Below, in pieces: positions 36,101 to 44,685 of a DNA stretch of 64,000 nt. This DNA is from Dethiothermospora halolimnae (GTDB taxonomy: Bacteria; Bacillota; Clostridia; Tissierellales; VENL01). Below the pieces are notes generated by a model, which was not told the DNA's origin, did no database searches, and saw only the letters and a list, made by a program, of their open reading frames with translations. The first letter of the stretch is position 1. Each line of letters opens with the position of its first letter. The position numbers and the translations under genes are program-made. The stretch lies in assembly GCF_037577855.1 (NCBI RefSeq), contig NZ_JBAKFX010000006.1, forward strand, positions 76,932-140,931, given 5' to 3'.

Positions 36101-36302
36101 AGGAAATATACCAGCAAGTATTTCAAAAGAAGTTTTAAAACAAACTAAAGGTATGAATGATCCAGTAAAAATTTTCTATGAAATAAAGGAAATAGTTCCA
36201 GAAAAATATTTTGAAGAACGTAAGATAAAGAAGAAGGTAAATTTATCAGGAGATATGAAGGTTATACTGTCATCATACTTAAAAAAGGGGGATAGAGGAT
36301 AG
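33111..36302 (+). CDS. PLD-domain SNF2/SF2 helicase of a restriction-like system
   Basis: The start TTG 33111 follows AAAGGGGG, giving 1063 aa. Residues about 30-210 form a phospholipase D-like domain (APIHAKVYIM, H139; GSSNFSKSGL, 162 on). It has one HxK motif whose final acidic residue is replaced, so nuclease activity is uncertain. The helicase core follows: motif I ADVVGLGKTF (286-290), motif II FIDEAH (354-357), motif III ITATPQNN, motif IV IIIFTESKE, motif V TTDVLAEGKNLHRSNVLINYDLPWNP and motif VI QRVGRINRVG (about 758). The long C-terminus is unassigned. The methyltransferase gene starts directly after the stop, so the two form a unit: a DNA translocase with a modification/cleavage partner. 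Confidence 0.88.
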   Translation: MGVHNDLTFFTNEPERNLYDRFNKILKSNTQFYDMLVGYFRTSGFHLMYPAMKDVEKIRVLVGLNVDGKTVQIIQKSKEEQMSFEMSHKEVKKEFSDDVAEEMQNSEDSYRVEKGVKTFIKWLQTGKIEMRVYPDAPIHAKVYIMRKDMEKVPDQYGTVITGSSNFSKSGLVNNLEFNVELKDSRDVEFALNKFEELWERSVDISDEYIETVNEKTWIREDITPYELFLKTLYEYFKEEINEDKNETWEEILPDGFMKLKYQTDAVIQAKKILKAYNGVFIADVVGLGKTFICAMLAQRLRGRKLIICPPVLKEYWERTLQQFEVAAKVESLGKLDSILEDNDLIKNVKYVFIDEAHRFRNEKTESFQKLHQICYNKKVILITATPQNNYSSDIANQIYLFQPKNNSTIIPNNKNIEGFFSKLDRKLKKLDKGTQDYSETLKANSEIIRDQVLRNVMIRRTRKEIMEYYKDDLEKQGLKFPELGDPDKIVYSYDDHIETVFNHTISCIQKLKYARYKPLTYLKDITKEVASLLVSQRNMSGFMKSILIKRLESSFEAFKKTLNRFIKSYEKFLKMCLDGEVYISKKVDVYDLLDNGDDEKLMELVEEDIVQYYSIKSFNKEFIPSIKHDLNILKELEDEWEEIIEDPKKEQFLYELENNEKIKDKKIIIFTESKETADYVGAYLENYYPKRVLVYSGQGSRTVRQEIEANYNPDYVYEKKNDIDFLVTTDVLAEGKNLHRSNVLINYDLPWNPTKIMQRVGRINRVGTKHDKIYVFNFFPTAQANAHLPLEENIILKIQSFHDTLGEDFKYLSDDEEVSSHNLYKKLNSKETLEAEENDEESELKYLNIIREIRDNDENLYERIKRLPQKSKSGRILDDISNDKTVTFLRKGGLKKFFMGDSKDSKEIYFLQAMKYLEVTPNEKKVKTPKVYFEHLELNKLGFEIALTEEKEIITEKSSKTGNDAKVIKLLKAISKCKAFTDNQETLIKKMKKIWEEGNIPASISKEVLKQTKGMNDPVKIFYEIKEIVPEKYFEERKIKKKVNLSGDMKVILSSYLKKGDRG

Positions 36303-39300
36303 ATGAATACTGCAAAAATAAGTATTTTGAAAGAGACATTTGATAATAAATTCAATATTAAACGTTTTAGAAAATTCACAAGAGATTTTTTAAATGAACC
36401 AGAAATGCTTAAAGAAGCTAGACACACAGATATATGGAAAGAATATGAAGATCATATAAAAGCTTATTATATTATTGCTAAATATACAGATAATGAAGAT
36501 AATGATTTGATCGTAATGACAGTGGAATTAAAAAGAAATACAAGTGTAGATAGAGCAAGAAGTATGCAAAGAAATTTTATTTCTAAAGTTTTAGATAATA
36601 ATAATTTGGATGCAGCCGTTGTAGCATTTTATACAGAAGATGAGCCAAGTTGGAGGCTGTCTTTTGTGAGGTTAGATTACACTCTTACAGAGAATGGGAT
36701 TGACTTGAAGTTAACTCCAGCTAAAAGATACTCATACTTAGTAGGTGAAAATGAACCAAATCATACTGTAAAAGAACAGCTAAGATATATATTTAAGGAT
36801 GATAATCACAATCCCACATTAGAGGATATTCAAGATGTATTTAGTGTTGAAAAGGTTACAAAAGATTTTTTTAATCAATATAAAGAGAAATATTTAGAAT
36901 TAAAAGAAACTATACATATATCTTTTTTAGATGCAAGTATTGAAGAAAGGTTTTGTAAGAAATTTTTAGGACAAATTTTATTTTTATATTTTTTACAAAA
37001 AAGAGGTTGGTTAGGAGTAGGAAAAAAAGAGCAGTGGGGCAATGGAGATAAAAATTATATAAGGAATCAATTTAATCTTGTTATAGAAAAAGAGCAGAAT
37101 TTTTATACTGATTTTCTTGCTAAATTATTTCGAAGCTTAAATGATAGTGCGAGGGTGTTATTTTCTAAAGAGTTAGACTGTAAAGTACCTTTTTTAAATG
37201 GGGATTTATTTGATACGATAGGTAAATATGATGTTATTATTAATAATAGTTATTTTTCAAATGATAGCAATACAGGTCTTTTGGATATTTTAGATACTTA
37301 TAATTTTACTGTAAATGAGAATGATCCAATTGAAATAGATGTAGGCATAGACCCTGAGATGTTAGGGGAAATTTTTCAGAGATTATTAGATGTCAAAGAG
37401 AGAAAAGATACAGGGTCTTTTTATACTCCTAAAGAAATTGTTCATTATATGTGCCAAGAAAGTCTTATTAATTATTTAGTTAATGAATGTGATAAAGATT
37501 ATAATTTTATAAAAAAATTTATTAATGAATGTTATAATGATTTTCCAATAGATGAATATAGTTTTCAATTTCAAGAAAAAGTTGAAAAAGCGTTACAAAC
37601 TATAACAGTTATAGACCCAGCAGTAGGATCAGGAGCTTTTCTTTTAGCTATGGTTATAGATATAGTAAAAATAAGAAAAAGTATTTCACCAGATAAAAGT
37701 AATTATCAATTAAAATTGGAAACAATAGAAAATTCTATTTTTGGTGTAGACATTCAACCATCCGCAGTTGATATAGCAAAGCTGAGATTAAACTTAACTT
37801 TGATTATTGATGAAAAGGATGTAAAGAAAAATCCTACCCCTTTACCAAACTTGAACTATAATATATGTTGGGGAAACAGTTTGATAGATGAAATAGAAGG
37901 AATAGATATGAATGATATAGACATAAATAGTGAAAATATATTAAAGTTAATTAAAATGGAAAAAGATTTTTTTAAGACACACACTAAAAAGAATAAATTG
38001 ACTTTAAAAAGAAAAATAGAGGAACATATTGTATCTATTATAGCGAAGACATCAAAGGCAAAAATATATGATATTTATAATTATTTAAAAATGGACAATA
38101 CTCATAGATATTTTTTATGGAAACTAAATTTCCCAAGAGTATTTAAGGAAAAAGGTGGATTTGATATTGTTATTGGTAATCCACCTTATGTAGGGGAAAA
38201 GGGGAACAAAGAGATATTTAGACCAATTGCTAATACTAGTTTTGGCAAAAAGTACTATAAAGGTAAGATGGATTTATTTTATTTCTTTTTTCATAAGGGA
38301 ATTGATATCTGTAGAGAAGGAGGAATTATAGAATTTATTACAACCAACTATTATACTACTGCAAATGGAGCAACAACTTTAAGGTTAGATTTTAAGAATA
38401 GGACTAATGTTTTGAAATTACTTAACTTTAATGAATTAAGAATATTTGAATCTGCGTTAGGTCAACATAACTTAATTACATTATTAGAAAAAGGTTGCTT
38501 GAAAGAAAACTTAGATACTGAAATAGTTAATGTGAAAAAAGAGGGGTATGCAGACAATAGAAATTTGAAAAAAATATTAGAAAACATAGATGACGAAACT
38601 GATTATTTTATAAAAGACAAGACTAGTCTATTTGATGGTGAAGAAGCATATATGAGAATTATAGAAGGGTCAGACAGTTATTTGAATTCTATTTTAAATA
38701 AGATTTCTAAAGGAATAAAAATTGGTGAAATTTGCAATGTGAATCAAGGGATTGTATCTGGTGCAGATAAATTGTCAAATAGACATATTAATAAATTTGG
38801 AGTAAAAGGTAGAAAAGGTGAAGGTATTTTTGTATTGAATGAAGATGAAATAAGAGAAAAAAACTTTCAAATACAAGAAAAAGAATTATTAAAACCTTTT
38901 TATAAAAATTCAGATATTTCAAGGTATAAGTCAAATATTAACACTGATAAGAAAATAATTTACATAGATAGAAAATTAAAAAATATTGGCGATAAATTTC
39001 CTAATTTAGAAAAACATTTTCGTAAATATTATCCTATATTGTCTCAGCGAAGAGAAGTAAAAAAAGGGTCTATAGAGTTTTTTCATTTACAATGGGGGCG
39101 AAACGAAAAAATATTTAGAGGAGAAAAAATAATAGCTCCTCAAAGAAATAAATTAAATACTTTTGCATATAATGATAACCTGTGGTATTCAAGTGCAGAT
39201 GTGTATTATATAACACCTAAAGATAATAGTATAGAGTTAAAGTATTTATTAGCGATATTGAATTCTAAATTGTATTACATATGGTTTTATTATAGGGGAA

Positions 39301-39539
39301 AAAGAAAAGGTGAGGCTTTAGAATTGTATCAAACTCCATTAAAAGAGACACCTGTTTTATTGACTAAAGATAGGATGAATGAAATAATTGAATTAGTGGA
39401 TTTAATACTTGTTGAGAGTGATGAAAATAATAGAAAATTATTAGAAACAAGAATTGATAAAATTATATACCAAATATATGATCTCAACGATAAAGAAATA
39501 AAAAAAATTGATGAGATTGTACATAAAAAAGGTTTTTAA
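36303..39539 (+). CDS. Eco57I-type DNA adenine methyltransferase with N-terminal ExK motif
   Basis: This 1078-aa protein contains DNLIVMTVELKR-like sequence with D68...E75-L-K77, a PD-(D/E)xK-like nuclease pattern near the N-terminus. A helical region follows, then the methyltransferase: SFYTPKEIVHYM, motif I VIDPAVGSGAFLLAMV (D438 region), IFGVDIQPSAVDIAKLRL and motif IV FDIVIGNPPYVGEKG (NPPY 626-629). The C-terminal part resembles a TaqI-like target-recognition domain (RGEKIIAPQRNKLNTFAYNDNLWYSSADVYYI). It looks like a type IIG-style enzyme and is translated immediately after the helicase. Role: self/non-self DNA discrimination, N6-adenine methylation, possibly cleavage (inference). Confidence 0.88.
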   Translation: MNTAKISILKETFDNKFNIKRFRKFTRDFLNEPEMLKEARHTDIWKEYEDHIKAYYIIAKYTDNEDNDLIVMTVELKRNTSVDRARSMQRNFISKVLDNNNLDAAVVAFYTEDEPSWRLSFVRLDYTLTENGIDLKLTPAKRYSYLVGENEPNHTVKEQLRYIFKDDNHNPTLEDIQDVFSVEKVTKDFFNQYKEKYLELKETIHISFLDASIEERFCKKFLGQILFLYFLQKRGWLGVGKKEQWGNGDKNYIRNQFNLVIEKEQNFYTDFLAKLFRSLNDSARVLFSKELDCKVPFLNGDLFDTIGKYDVIINNSYFSNDSNTGLLDILDTYNFTVNENDPIEIDVGIDPEMLGEIFQRLLDVKERKDTGSFYTPKEIVHYMCQESLINYLVNECDKDYNFIKKFINECYNDFPIDEYSFQFQEKVEKALQTITVIDPAVGSGAFLLAMVIDIVKIRKSISPDKSNYQLKLETIENSIFGVDIQPSAVDIAKLRLNLTLIIDEKDVKKNPTPLPNLNYNICWGNSLIDEIEGIDMNDIDINSENILKLIKMEKDFFKTHTKKNKLTLKRKIEEHIVSIIAKTSKAKIYDIYNYLKMDNTHRYFLWKLNFPRVFKEKGGFDIVIGNPPYVGEKGNKEIFRPIANTSFGKKYYKGKMDLFYFFFHKGIDICREGGIIEFITTNYYTTANGATTLRLDFKNRTNVLKLLNFNELRIFESALGQHNLITLLEKGCLKENLDTEIVNVKKEGYADNRNLKKILENIDDETDYFIKDKTSLFDGEEAYMRIIEGSDSYLNSILNKISKGIKIGEICNVNQGIVSGADKLSNRHINKFGVKGRKGEGIFVLNEDEIREKNFQIQEKELLKPFYKNSDISRYKSNINTDKKIIYIDRKLKNIGDKFPNLEKHFRKYYPILSQRREVKKGSIEFFHLQWGRNEKIFRGEKIIAPQRNKLNTFAYNDNLWYSSADVYYITPKDNSIELKYLLAILNSKLYYIWFYYRGKRKGEALELYQTPLKETPVLLTKDRMNEIIELVDLILVESDENNRKLLETRIDKIIYQIYDLNDKEIKKIDEIVHKKGF

Positions 39540-39661
39540 TTATAGAAAGTACTGTTAAAAAATATAATTTTAAACATTAAAAAAGGAAAAAAGAAACTGT
39601 TACAACAGAAGAATTGAAGAAATTAAGATATATATTAAATGATATGGATTTATAATAACGA

Positions 39662-39738
39662 AAAGTAGCAATTTTACTACTTTTTTCTTTTTGAAGGATT
39701 TTCAACACACATTATAAAAATAATACATTGATATGTAT
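39662..39738. repeat. Direct repeat left of the cassette gene
   Basis: A terminator-like hairpin (AAGTAG...CTACTT with T run) followed by GATTTTCAACACAC...ATACATTG. An imperfect copy (roughly three quarters identical by eye) follows the next gene at 40766-40845, in the same orientation. Confidence 0.7.
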
Positions 39739-39764
39739 TAAAACGATGGCAAAATGTAAAATGC

Positions 39765-39805
39765 TTTTTGAAATAGTCGAAAATTTTTTTGAAATAGTCG
39801 AAAAT
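39765..39805. repeat. 21-base tandem repeat before the cassette gene
   Basis: TTTTTGAAATAGTCGAAAA occurs twice with a 21-base period, followed by a third partial unit (TTTTTTTGAAC). It lies 40-80 bases before the ATG at 39843 and may be an operator or slippage-prone spacer. Confidence 0.65.
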
Positions 39806-39842
39806 TTTTTTGAACATATTTGAATTATTGAGGAGTGGGAAA

Positions 39843-40673
39843 ATGATATTTGACATAACATCTCAATTAACTAGCCGAGAATTTTTATGCAGTTTTCTAG
39901 AAATAGATAATAAAGAGGTAGATACTTTTATTGAAAAGGTTGATGATCATATTTGTGTTGATTCATTTCTTGACTATGTAGGTAGGTCATTAGAAAACAG
40001 AGATATTAGTGACATGTATCTATCTGTAATTCATATTACTACTAATGATGATGAATGCCAAACAATCAGAGATATTGGACTTGTTAATCTTCAACAAGCA
40101 TTGACTATGGATACCCCTCTAAGACGATATCTGAAACGCTACAATATTCAGTTCGATATATACAATCACCTTATGTGCATCAATAACAACTGTCATGAAA
40201 TAACGTATGACTCATCATTTTTTGAGACTGAAACAGCTATTGGGAAACTGAATAGTGTGGCTAGGAAAATATATTTTGATCACCAGATAAACGGCTTTTT
40301 TTGTGTAAGAGATGCAAAAGGTTATGGTGGATATGTTCATTTGAGACCTGAGATAATTTACGATATAGCTCAGTTAGGAAGCAATCCTTATGATTTTGAG
40401 CGAATGTGGATACAAAATAATAAACCGTATCTGATCAAGTTTAATGCACCTGTAGAGTACTTTACATATTACTCATTCTACGGGGATATAGACGAATTCA
40501 AAGAAGATTACGGGGATAAAATGGAATTAAAGAAATGGTTAGTTAAAAATGCTTTATTAGTTAACTGGGAATACTATAATTTTGGCGAGTGTCCGCATGA
40601 AATCATGGCGTACCTGAAACCTGAAGTATCTATACCATTTAAACTTATTACTGATATACAGCCCATTCTATAA
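39843..40673 (+). CDS. Unknown cassette protein (possible ART-like fold)
   Basis: The start ATG 39843 follows GAGGAGTGGG; the TTG at 39810 is rejected. The 276-aa protein contains YLSVIHITTNDDECQTIRDIGLVNLQQALTMDTPLRRYL, whose 'HITT....C..I...GL..L' pattern is reminiscent of ADP-ribosyltransferase-like proteins; this is a weak inference. The rest is unassigned. Codon use (more C-ending and G/C-containing codons) differs from the neighbours, and direct repeats with terminators bracket it, which suggests separate acquisition as a cassette. Confidence 0.6.
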   Translation: MIFDITSQLTSREFLCSFLEIDNKEVDTFIEKVDDHICVDSFLDYVGRSLENRDISDMYLSVIHITTNDDECQTIRDIGLVNLQQALTMDTPLRRYLKRYNIQFDIYNHLMCINNNCHEITYDSSFFETETAIGKLNSVARKIYFDHQINGFFCVRDAKGYGGYVHLRPEIIYDIAQLGSNPYDFERMWIQNNKPYLIKFNAPVEYFTYYSFYGDIDEFKEDYGDKMELKKWLVKNALLVNWEYYNFGECPHEIMAYLKPEVSIPFKLITDIQPIL

Positions 40674-40765
40674 GAAAAATGTATTTATTTGAACCGATTA
40701 CTGCTTTGCTTTTTAACATTTGAATAAAGATTATAGACAGATTTATTTAAATCTTAGTTTAAATT

Positions 40766-40845
40766 ATAAGTAGCACTCTTGCTACTTTTTTTCTTTTCTA
40801 AAGATTTTCAATCCACGCTATAGAAATCATACATTGGAATATTAT
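40766..40845. repeat. Direct repeat right of the cassette gene
   Basis: Hairpin AAGTAGCA/TGCTACTT with T run, then GATTTTCAATCCAC...ATACATTGG; homologous to 39662-39738, 1.1 kb upstream. Confidence 0.7.
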
Positions 40846-41418
40846 GTCTAAATAAGGGGTGCATAATAATATAAATAAAAAAACAAAACACATATCAAGA
40901 AATAATTTACAATTCCCCTATAATATGATAAACTTAAAATAGTTTCCAATTTATACCTAGAGGTAAATAAATGAAAAAGGAGATGAGATAAATGGGCATA
41001 GGAAACAAAATGAATAAAATAATAAAATTAGAAATAAAAACATGATTCAAATAAAGCATAAATAAAGAGTTAAAAAATACAAAAGTATTTTAAAATTAAA
41101 TAAGTCAGCACCTGCTATCATTTTGTTTTCTATGCTCTAAATGATAGAAAGGGGCTACAACTATGGTAATCTTTTATGATACCTCTTAGTTGAATAAGTT
41201 TATAAAACCTGCAGTGATGGAGGTTTATTTGTGTTTTATAAATTTATTTGATTAGGAGGTTTTTTATTTGTAATTTGCTTTTTAAATGGAAGTGGTATAT
41301 AGGAATATTGCTTCATTCCATTCGCAATATTCTCTTTTTGTGGCAGTATGATACTTTAAGGTATAAAAATTATAAAACTATAAAATAGTCTACGGACTTA
41401 AAATTGGAGGCTGATACA
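40846..41418 (+). promoter_or_regulatory. Structured leader of the RNA polymerase gene
   Basis: About 570 bases with no normal gene but dense structure. A 17-codon ORF (ATG 40992, behind AAAAAGGAGATGAG) and an 8-codon ORF (ATG 41163, behind AAAGGGG) are present. A hairpin CTATCATTT/AAATGATAG lies near 41114-41146. An imperfect long stem TTTATAAAACCT...AGGTTT...TTTTATAAA spans about 41199-41245. The terminator-like hairpin 41303-41332 ends it. Attenuation or leader-peptide control of the polymerase gene is inference. Confidence 0.5.
41303..41340 (+). terminator. Hairpin A flanking the RNA polymerase gene
   Basis: GAATATTGC (41303-41311) pairs with GCAATATTC (41324-41332), followed by TCTTTTTGTGG. 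The 44679-44713 hairpin has the same outer stem and the same 3' tail, with compensatory changes inside. Confidence 0.75.
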
Positions 41419-44400
41419 ATGGATTTTGTAAAGGTTTTAAAGTTAACACAGGGGAATTTAGATTCTAATGATAAAGTCACAGATATTAAGGATGATAATA
41501 TAACGAGAATAAGTAGATATAATTTTTTAATAAAAGCTCTAGAAACTTTTAACAATAAAAAATTTAATAGTGATGAATTAATTACACAATTTATCAAGAT
41601 AAATCTTTCAGTAGATAAAGAAAAAGCAAAAGAGCAATGGTTTGATGGTGTAGAGTATGATGGACATATTTATAAGGCTTGGTTTGCTACAGTAGGTGGT
41701 ATGAAAAAAGAAAATAATGGAATATGTGACACTATATTTATTAGGGAAGATTATGAAGGTTTTGCAGAGATAGTAGAAAGATTAATATCTTTAGATAAGT
41801 TTTCAGAACTTGAACAAGAAGAAAGGATAATCTGTATTAATAAAGATGTGATAAGTAGATTGAGTTTAATTACTTCTGATCTAATCACTGAAATAGATAT
41901 GCCAAACTTTATTGTACTCCCAACGGCAACGATAGAGTGGGTAAGAGATTATAAAACTGTTAAACCAATTAAATATGAAGTAGAGGATAAAAAAGGCAAT
42001 ATGATAGAAAAGATTGATTATGAACTAGTAGATTACCACTTTGACACCAAGAAGATTGATGAAGATGGAGAAAAAATTGATGAAATAGAAGCTTTTGATG
42101 GTGGAGGAATAGCAACTCCTAAAGTCTTTAATAGTATTGGTAACTCTCTTAAAAGAGATGATATTGAATTTGCCATTATCAGAGGATATTCAAATGCTAT
42201 GAAGGGTTTAATTACAAAGTTTGATATTATTAAATATTTAGATTCAATGTATGAAGGGGATACAGAATACTGTAGAAAGATAAATGGAAGGTATGAATTA
42301 TTAGATAGATGGAATGATTGGCAAGTAGTGACTGATAATACTATGTTACTTAATGAGAGTATGGTTAAGTTAGCTAAGTATTTTGATGATATGAAGGATT
42401 ATAAGGATAGACTTGAAAAGGTGGAACCTAAATATAAAGACATAATAAAAAAATTATATATAACTAAAGTTAATAAGCCAGATAAAGATATAGGAGATTA
42501 TAGAAGGAGTAATTATCAAGTGATGAATTCATTGGCATTAACACTCCAAGATTATGCTGAGTTGACAAAGCAAGATAGAAAAGTATTTAAAAAAATATTA
42601 AAGCCCTTTGACTATGAGGCAACGACTAAAGAATTTATAGAGAATATAGATTATATTAAGTTATTCTATAATCAATGTGTTAATAGGGAAGTTGATGAAA
42701 GTGATGATGATTTTGAAGAGAAGATATTTGACAAGTGTAGTAATGTAGTGGATAAAAGTCATGAGTTAATAAATATTAATCCTGAATTTGTAAAACTAAA
42801 CTATGTTAAAAGAAATCTAAGAAGGTTAATAGAGAAAAAAGTCAGAGAGTTAGCCTGTGGTAAGGTTACTATAAAAGCAAAATATCAATATATGGCTATA
42901 GATCCTATAAGTTATATGAACTTTGCTATGACTAGAAATCAAGGAACAAATGGCTTATTAGAAGGAGAGTTTTATAGTGGCGATTGCAAAGATGGAGATA
43001 TTAGAACCATACAAAGATGTCCCCAGTCTGCCTATTCTGAAGTACATAATGTTAAATTCATTAGCAATAGTTTCTTAGATACATGGTTATGTAAGAGTAA
43101 AGAATTAATATATTTCAATCAAAAATCAGATATCCAAAACCTATTATCCTCAGCTGATTTTGATGGGGATGCTTGTACTGTAATAGATGAGCCTATAATA
43201 AGAAATACAGTGGTAACCCCTAAAGATGGTAAATACTTTATAGCACTTAATGATGGGAAAAAACAAGAATTGCCATATAACAAAGAAAATAGATTTGAAA
43301 GCACATATGAAGCAGCAGGAAATTTAATAGGAAAAATAGCTTTAAAAGCAGCAAATATTAATTGTGAATGTCAATTAGCACCTAGTTTCTATGATACTGT
43401 TAATAAAAAGTTTATTGATTGGTATGACCTTAAAGTAGAGTTTGACCTTGAGGAAAAAGGAGATGAATTTAAAGATTATATTAAGGAAAAAAAGGAAACT
43501 GGAGAGTTTGTTGAGGGTTGGAAACCAGAAAAAGAATTAAGACAACATATGAAAAATAAGTTTTATGAACATGAAAAAGAGATATATACAGTTTTATATA
43601 ACTCTATGATGGCAATTGATGCTGTAAAAACATTAGTTTTTCCTACAAAGAAAGATTTAGAGATACTAGATAAAAAATATTATAAAAAGGTTAATTTTTT
43701 AAAGTATAGAGAGAATAACAAAGATGTAGATTTAGATCAGTATTATTATAGTAAAAATAACTTATTAGATAAATTCGCTAATTTATGTGTTCAAAATAAA
43801 TTTTTAGATATTATAGAAAATAATATAAAGGATAGACCTAAGTTTTCCGATAGAAGTGATTTATTACAAAAGTGTTTTTCTAATGATAATTATGACAAAG
43901 ATGATTATGATGCTTGTTATAAAGAAATAGAAAAATTATATGAAGATTATAATTCAGAAAGAAAAGTAGCAGAAAGAGAATGTAGTAAAGCTAATAGAAA
44001 GTTATATAAAGAAAAAAGATATTATCAAGATGAACTTGGAACTTGGGATAAATGGATTAAAGAGTCCCATGAAATTCAAAGAGAAGAAAATAAACAAGAG
44101 AAATATAAGAAATATAAGGAGATTGATAAAAAATATATTCCTATAGGTGAAAATATCATAGATAATTTTGATATGGCAACAATATGTGAATGTATTTCTA
44201 ACCTATCAAAATGTACAGAGAACTTTATAATATCTTTATTTTGGAAGTGTTTTAGTTATGTACATAAAAAGGGAACTAATATGAGGTATATATATGAAAA
44301 ATATACTGAGGAAGATGGTCAAAATAAAGAAAAATTTGATATTGAATATTTATATGAAAAGTATATAAGACAAGAGGTGAGAGGATTTAATAATAGTAAT

Positions 44401-44685
44401 GTTATAGAAAATATTGCAACTGAAAATAAAGTAAGACTAGAATTAGAGAAAAAAGTGAGATTTAAAATGAATGAGTATAGTGTAGTTGATGAAATAGAAG
44501 AAGGATTAGAAAAGGGGGAATATAAACTAAGTTTAGATGATAATAGAATAGAATCGTTTGAAGAGTTTAAAGAATTAATAGAGGATAAAGATAGTCTAGC
44601 AGTAGTTGGCTTTCAAAAAAGAAAAGATGGGACAAATTCAATTGCTAAAACATCATTTGGTGTCATGGTTAAGGTTGAGGAATAG
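41419..44685 (+). CDS. Single-subunit double-psi beta-barrel RNA polymerase (YonO / RdRP-like)
   Basis: The start ATG 41419 follows GGAGG, giving 1088 aa. The catalytic signature SADFDGDACTVID is seen at residues 578-590 (DFDGD 580-584). These Asp residues hold the Mg2+ in the two-barrel RNA polymerase superfamily, which includes cellular beta-prime subunits, eukaryotic RdRPs and prophage YonO. Before it lies GDIRTIQRCPQSAYSEVHNVKF, matching the 'R.P....... v' block of that superfamily; after it, the helix NLIGKIALKAANIN. Nothing resembles T7-type polymerase. By analogy with YonO it would transcribe element late genes without host sigma factors (inference). It has a structured leader and is closed by a matching hairpin at its stop. 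Confidence 0.85.
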   Translation: MDFVKVLKLTQGNLDSNDKVTDIKDDNITRISRYNFLIKALETFNNKKFNSDELITQFIKINLSVDKEKAKEQWFDGVEYDGHIYKAWFATVGGMKKENNGICDTIFIREDYEGFAEIVERLISLDKFSELEQEERIICINKDVISRLSLITSDLITEIDMPNFIVLPTATIEWVRDYKTVKPIKYEVEDKKGNMIEKIDYELVDYHFDTKKIDEDGEKIDEIEAFDGGGIATPKVFNSIGNSLKRDDIEFAIIRGYSNAMKGLITKFDIIKYLDSMYEGDTEYCRKINGRYELLDRWNDWQVVTDNTMLLNESMVKLAKYFDDMKDYKDRLEKVEPKYKDIIKKLYITKVNKPDKDIGDYRRSNYQVMNSLALTLQDYAELTKQDRKVFKKILKPFDYEATTKEFIENIDYIKLFYNQCVNREVDESDDDFEEKIFDKCSNVVDKSHELININPEFVKLNYVKRNLRRLIEKKVRELACGKVTIKAKYQYMAIDPISYMNFAMTRNQGTNGLLEGEFYSGDCKDGDIRTIQRCPQSAYSEVHNVKFISNSFLDTWLCKSKELIYFNQKSDIQNLLSSADFDGDACTVIDEPIIRNTVVTPKDGKYFIALNDGKKQELPYNKENRFESTYEAAGNLIGKIALKAANINCECQLAPSFYDTVNKKFIDWYDLKVEFDLEEKGDEFKDYIKEKKETGEFVEGWKPEKELRQHMKNKFYEHEKEIYTVLYNSMMAIDAVKTLVFPTKKDLEILDKKYYKKVNFLKYRENNKDVDLDQYYYSKNNLLDKFANLCVQNKFLDIIENNIKDRPKFSDRSDLLQKCFSNDNYDKDDYDACYKEIEKLYEDYNSERKVAERECSKANRKLYKEKRYYQDELGTWDKWIKESHEIQREENKQEKYKKYKEIDKKYIPIGENIIDNFDMATICECISNLSKCTENFIISLFWKCFSYVHKKGTNMRYIYEKYTEEDGQNKEKFDIEYLYEKYIRQEVRGFNNSNVIENIATENKVRLELEKKVRFKMNEYSVVDEIEEGLEKGEYKLSLDDNRIESFEEFKELIEDKDSLAVVGFQKRKDGTNSIAKTSFGVMVKVEE

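Noticed and set aside
33111..39539. Calling the module DISARM or BREX
   Set aside because: No DUF1998 protein, BrxL, PglZ or BrxC-like gene is present; only a helicase-methyltransferase pair is seen.
40992..41045. 17-codon ORF as an independent gene
   Set aside because: It has a good ribosome site, but it is too short to support a product; it is listed only as part of the polymerase leader.
41419..44685. T7-like phage RNA polymerase
   Set aside because: No T7-family palm motifs; the DFDGD context fits the double-psi beta-barrel superfamily instead.
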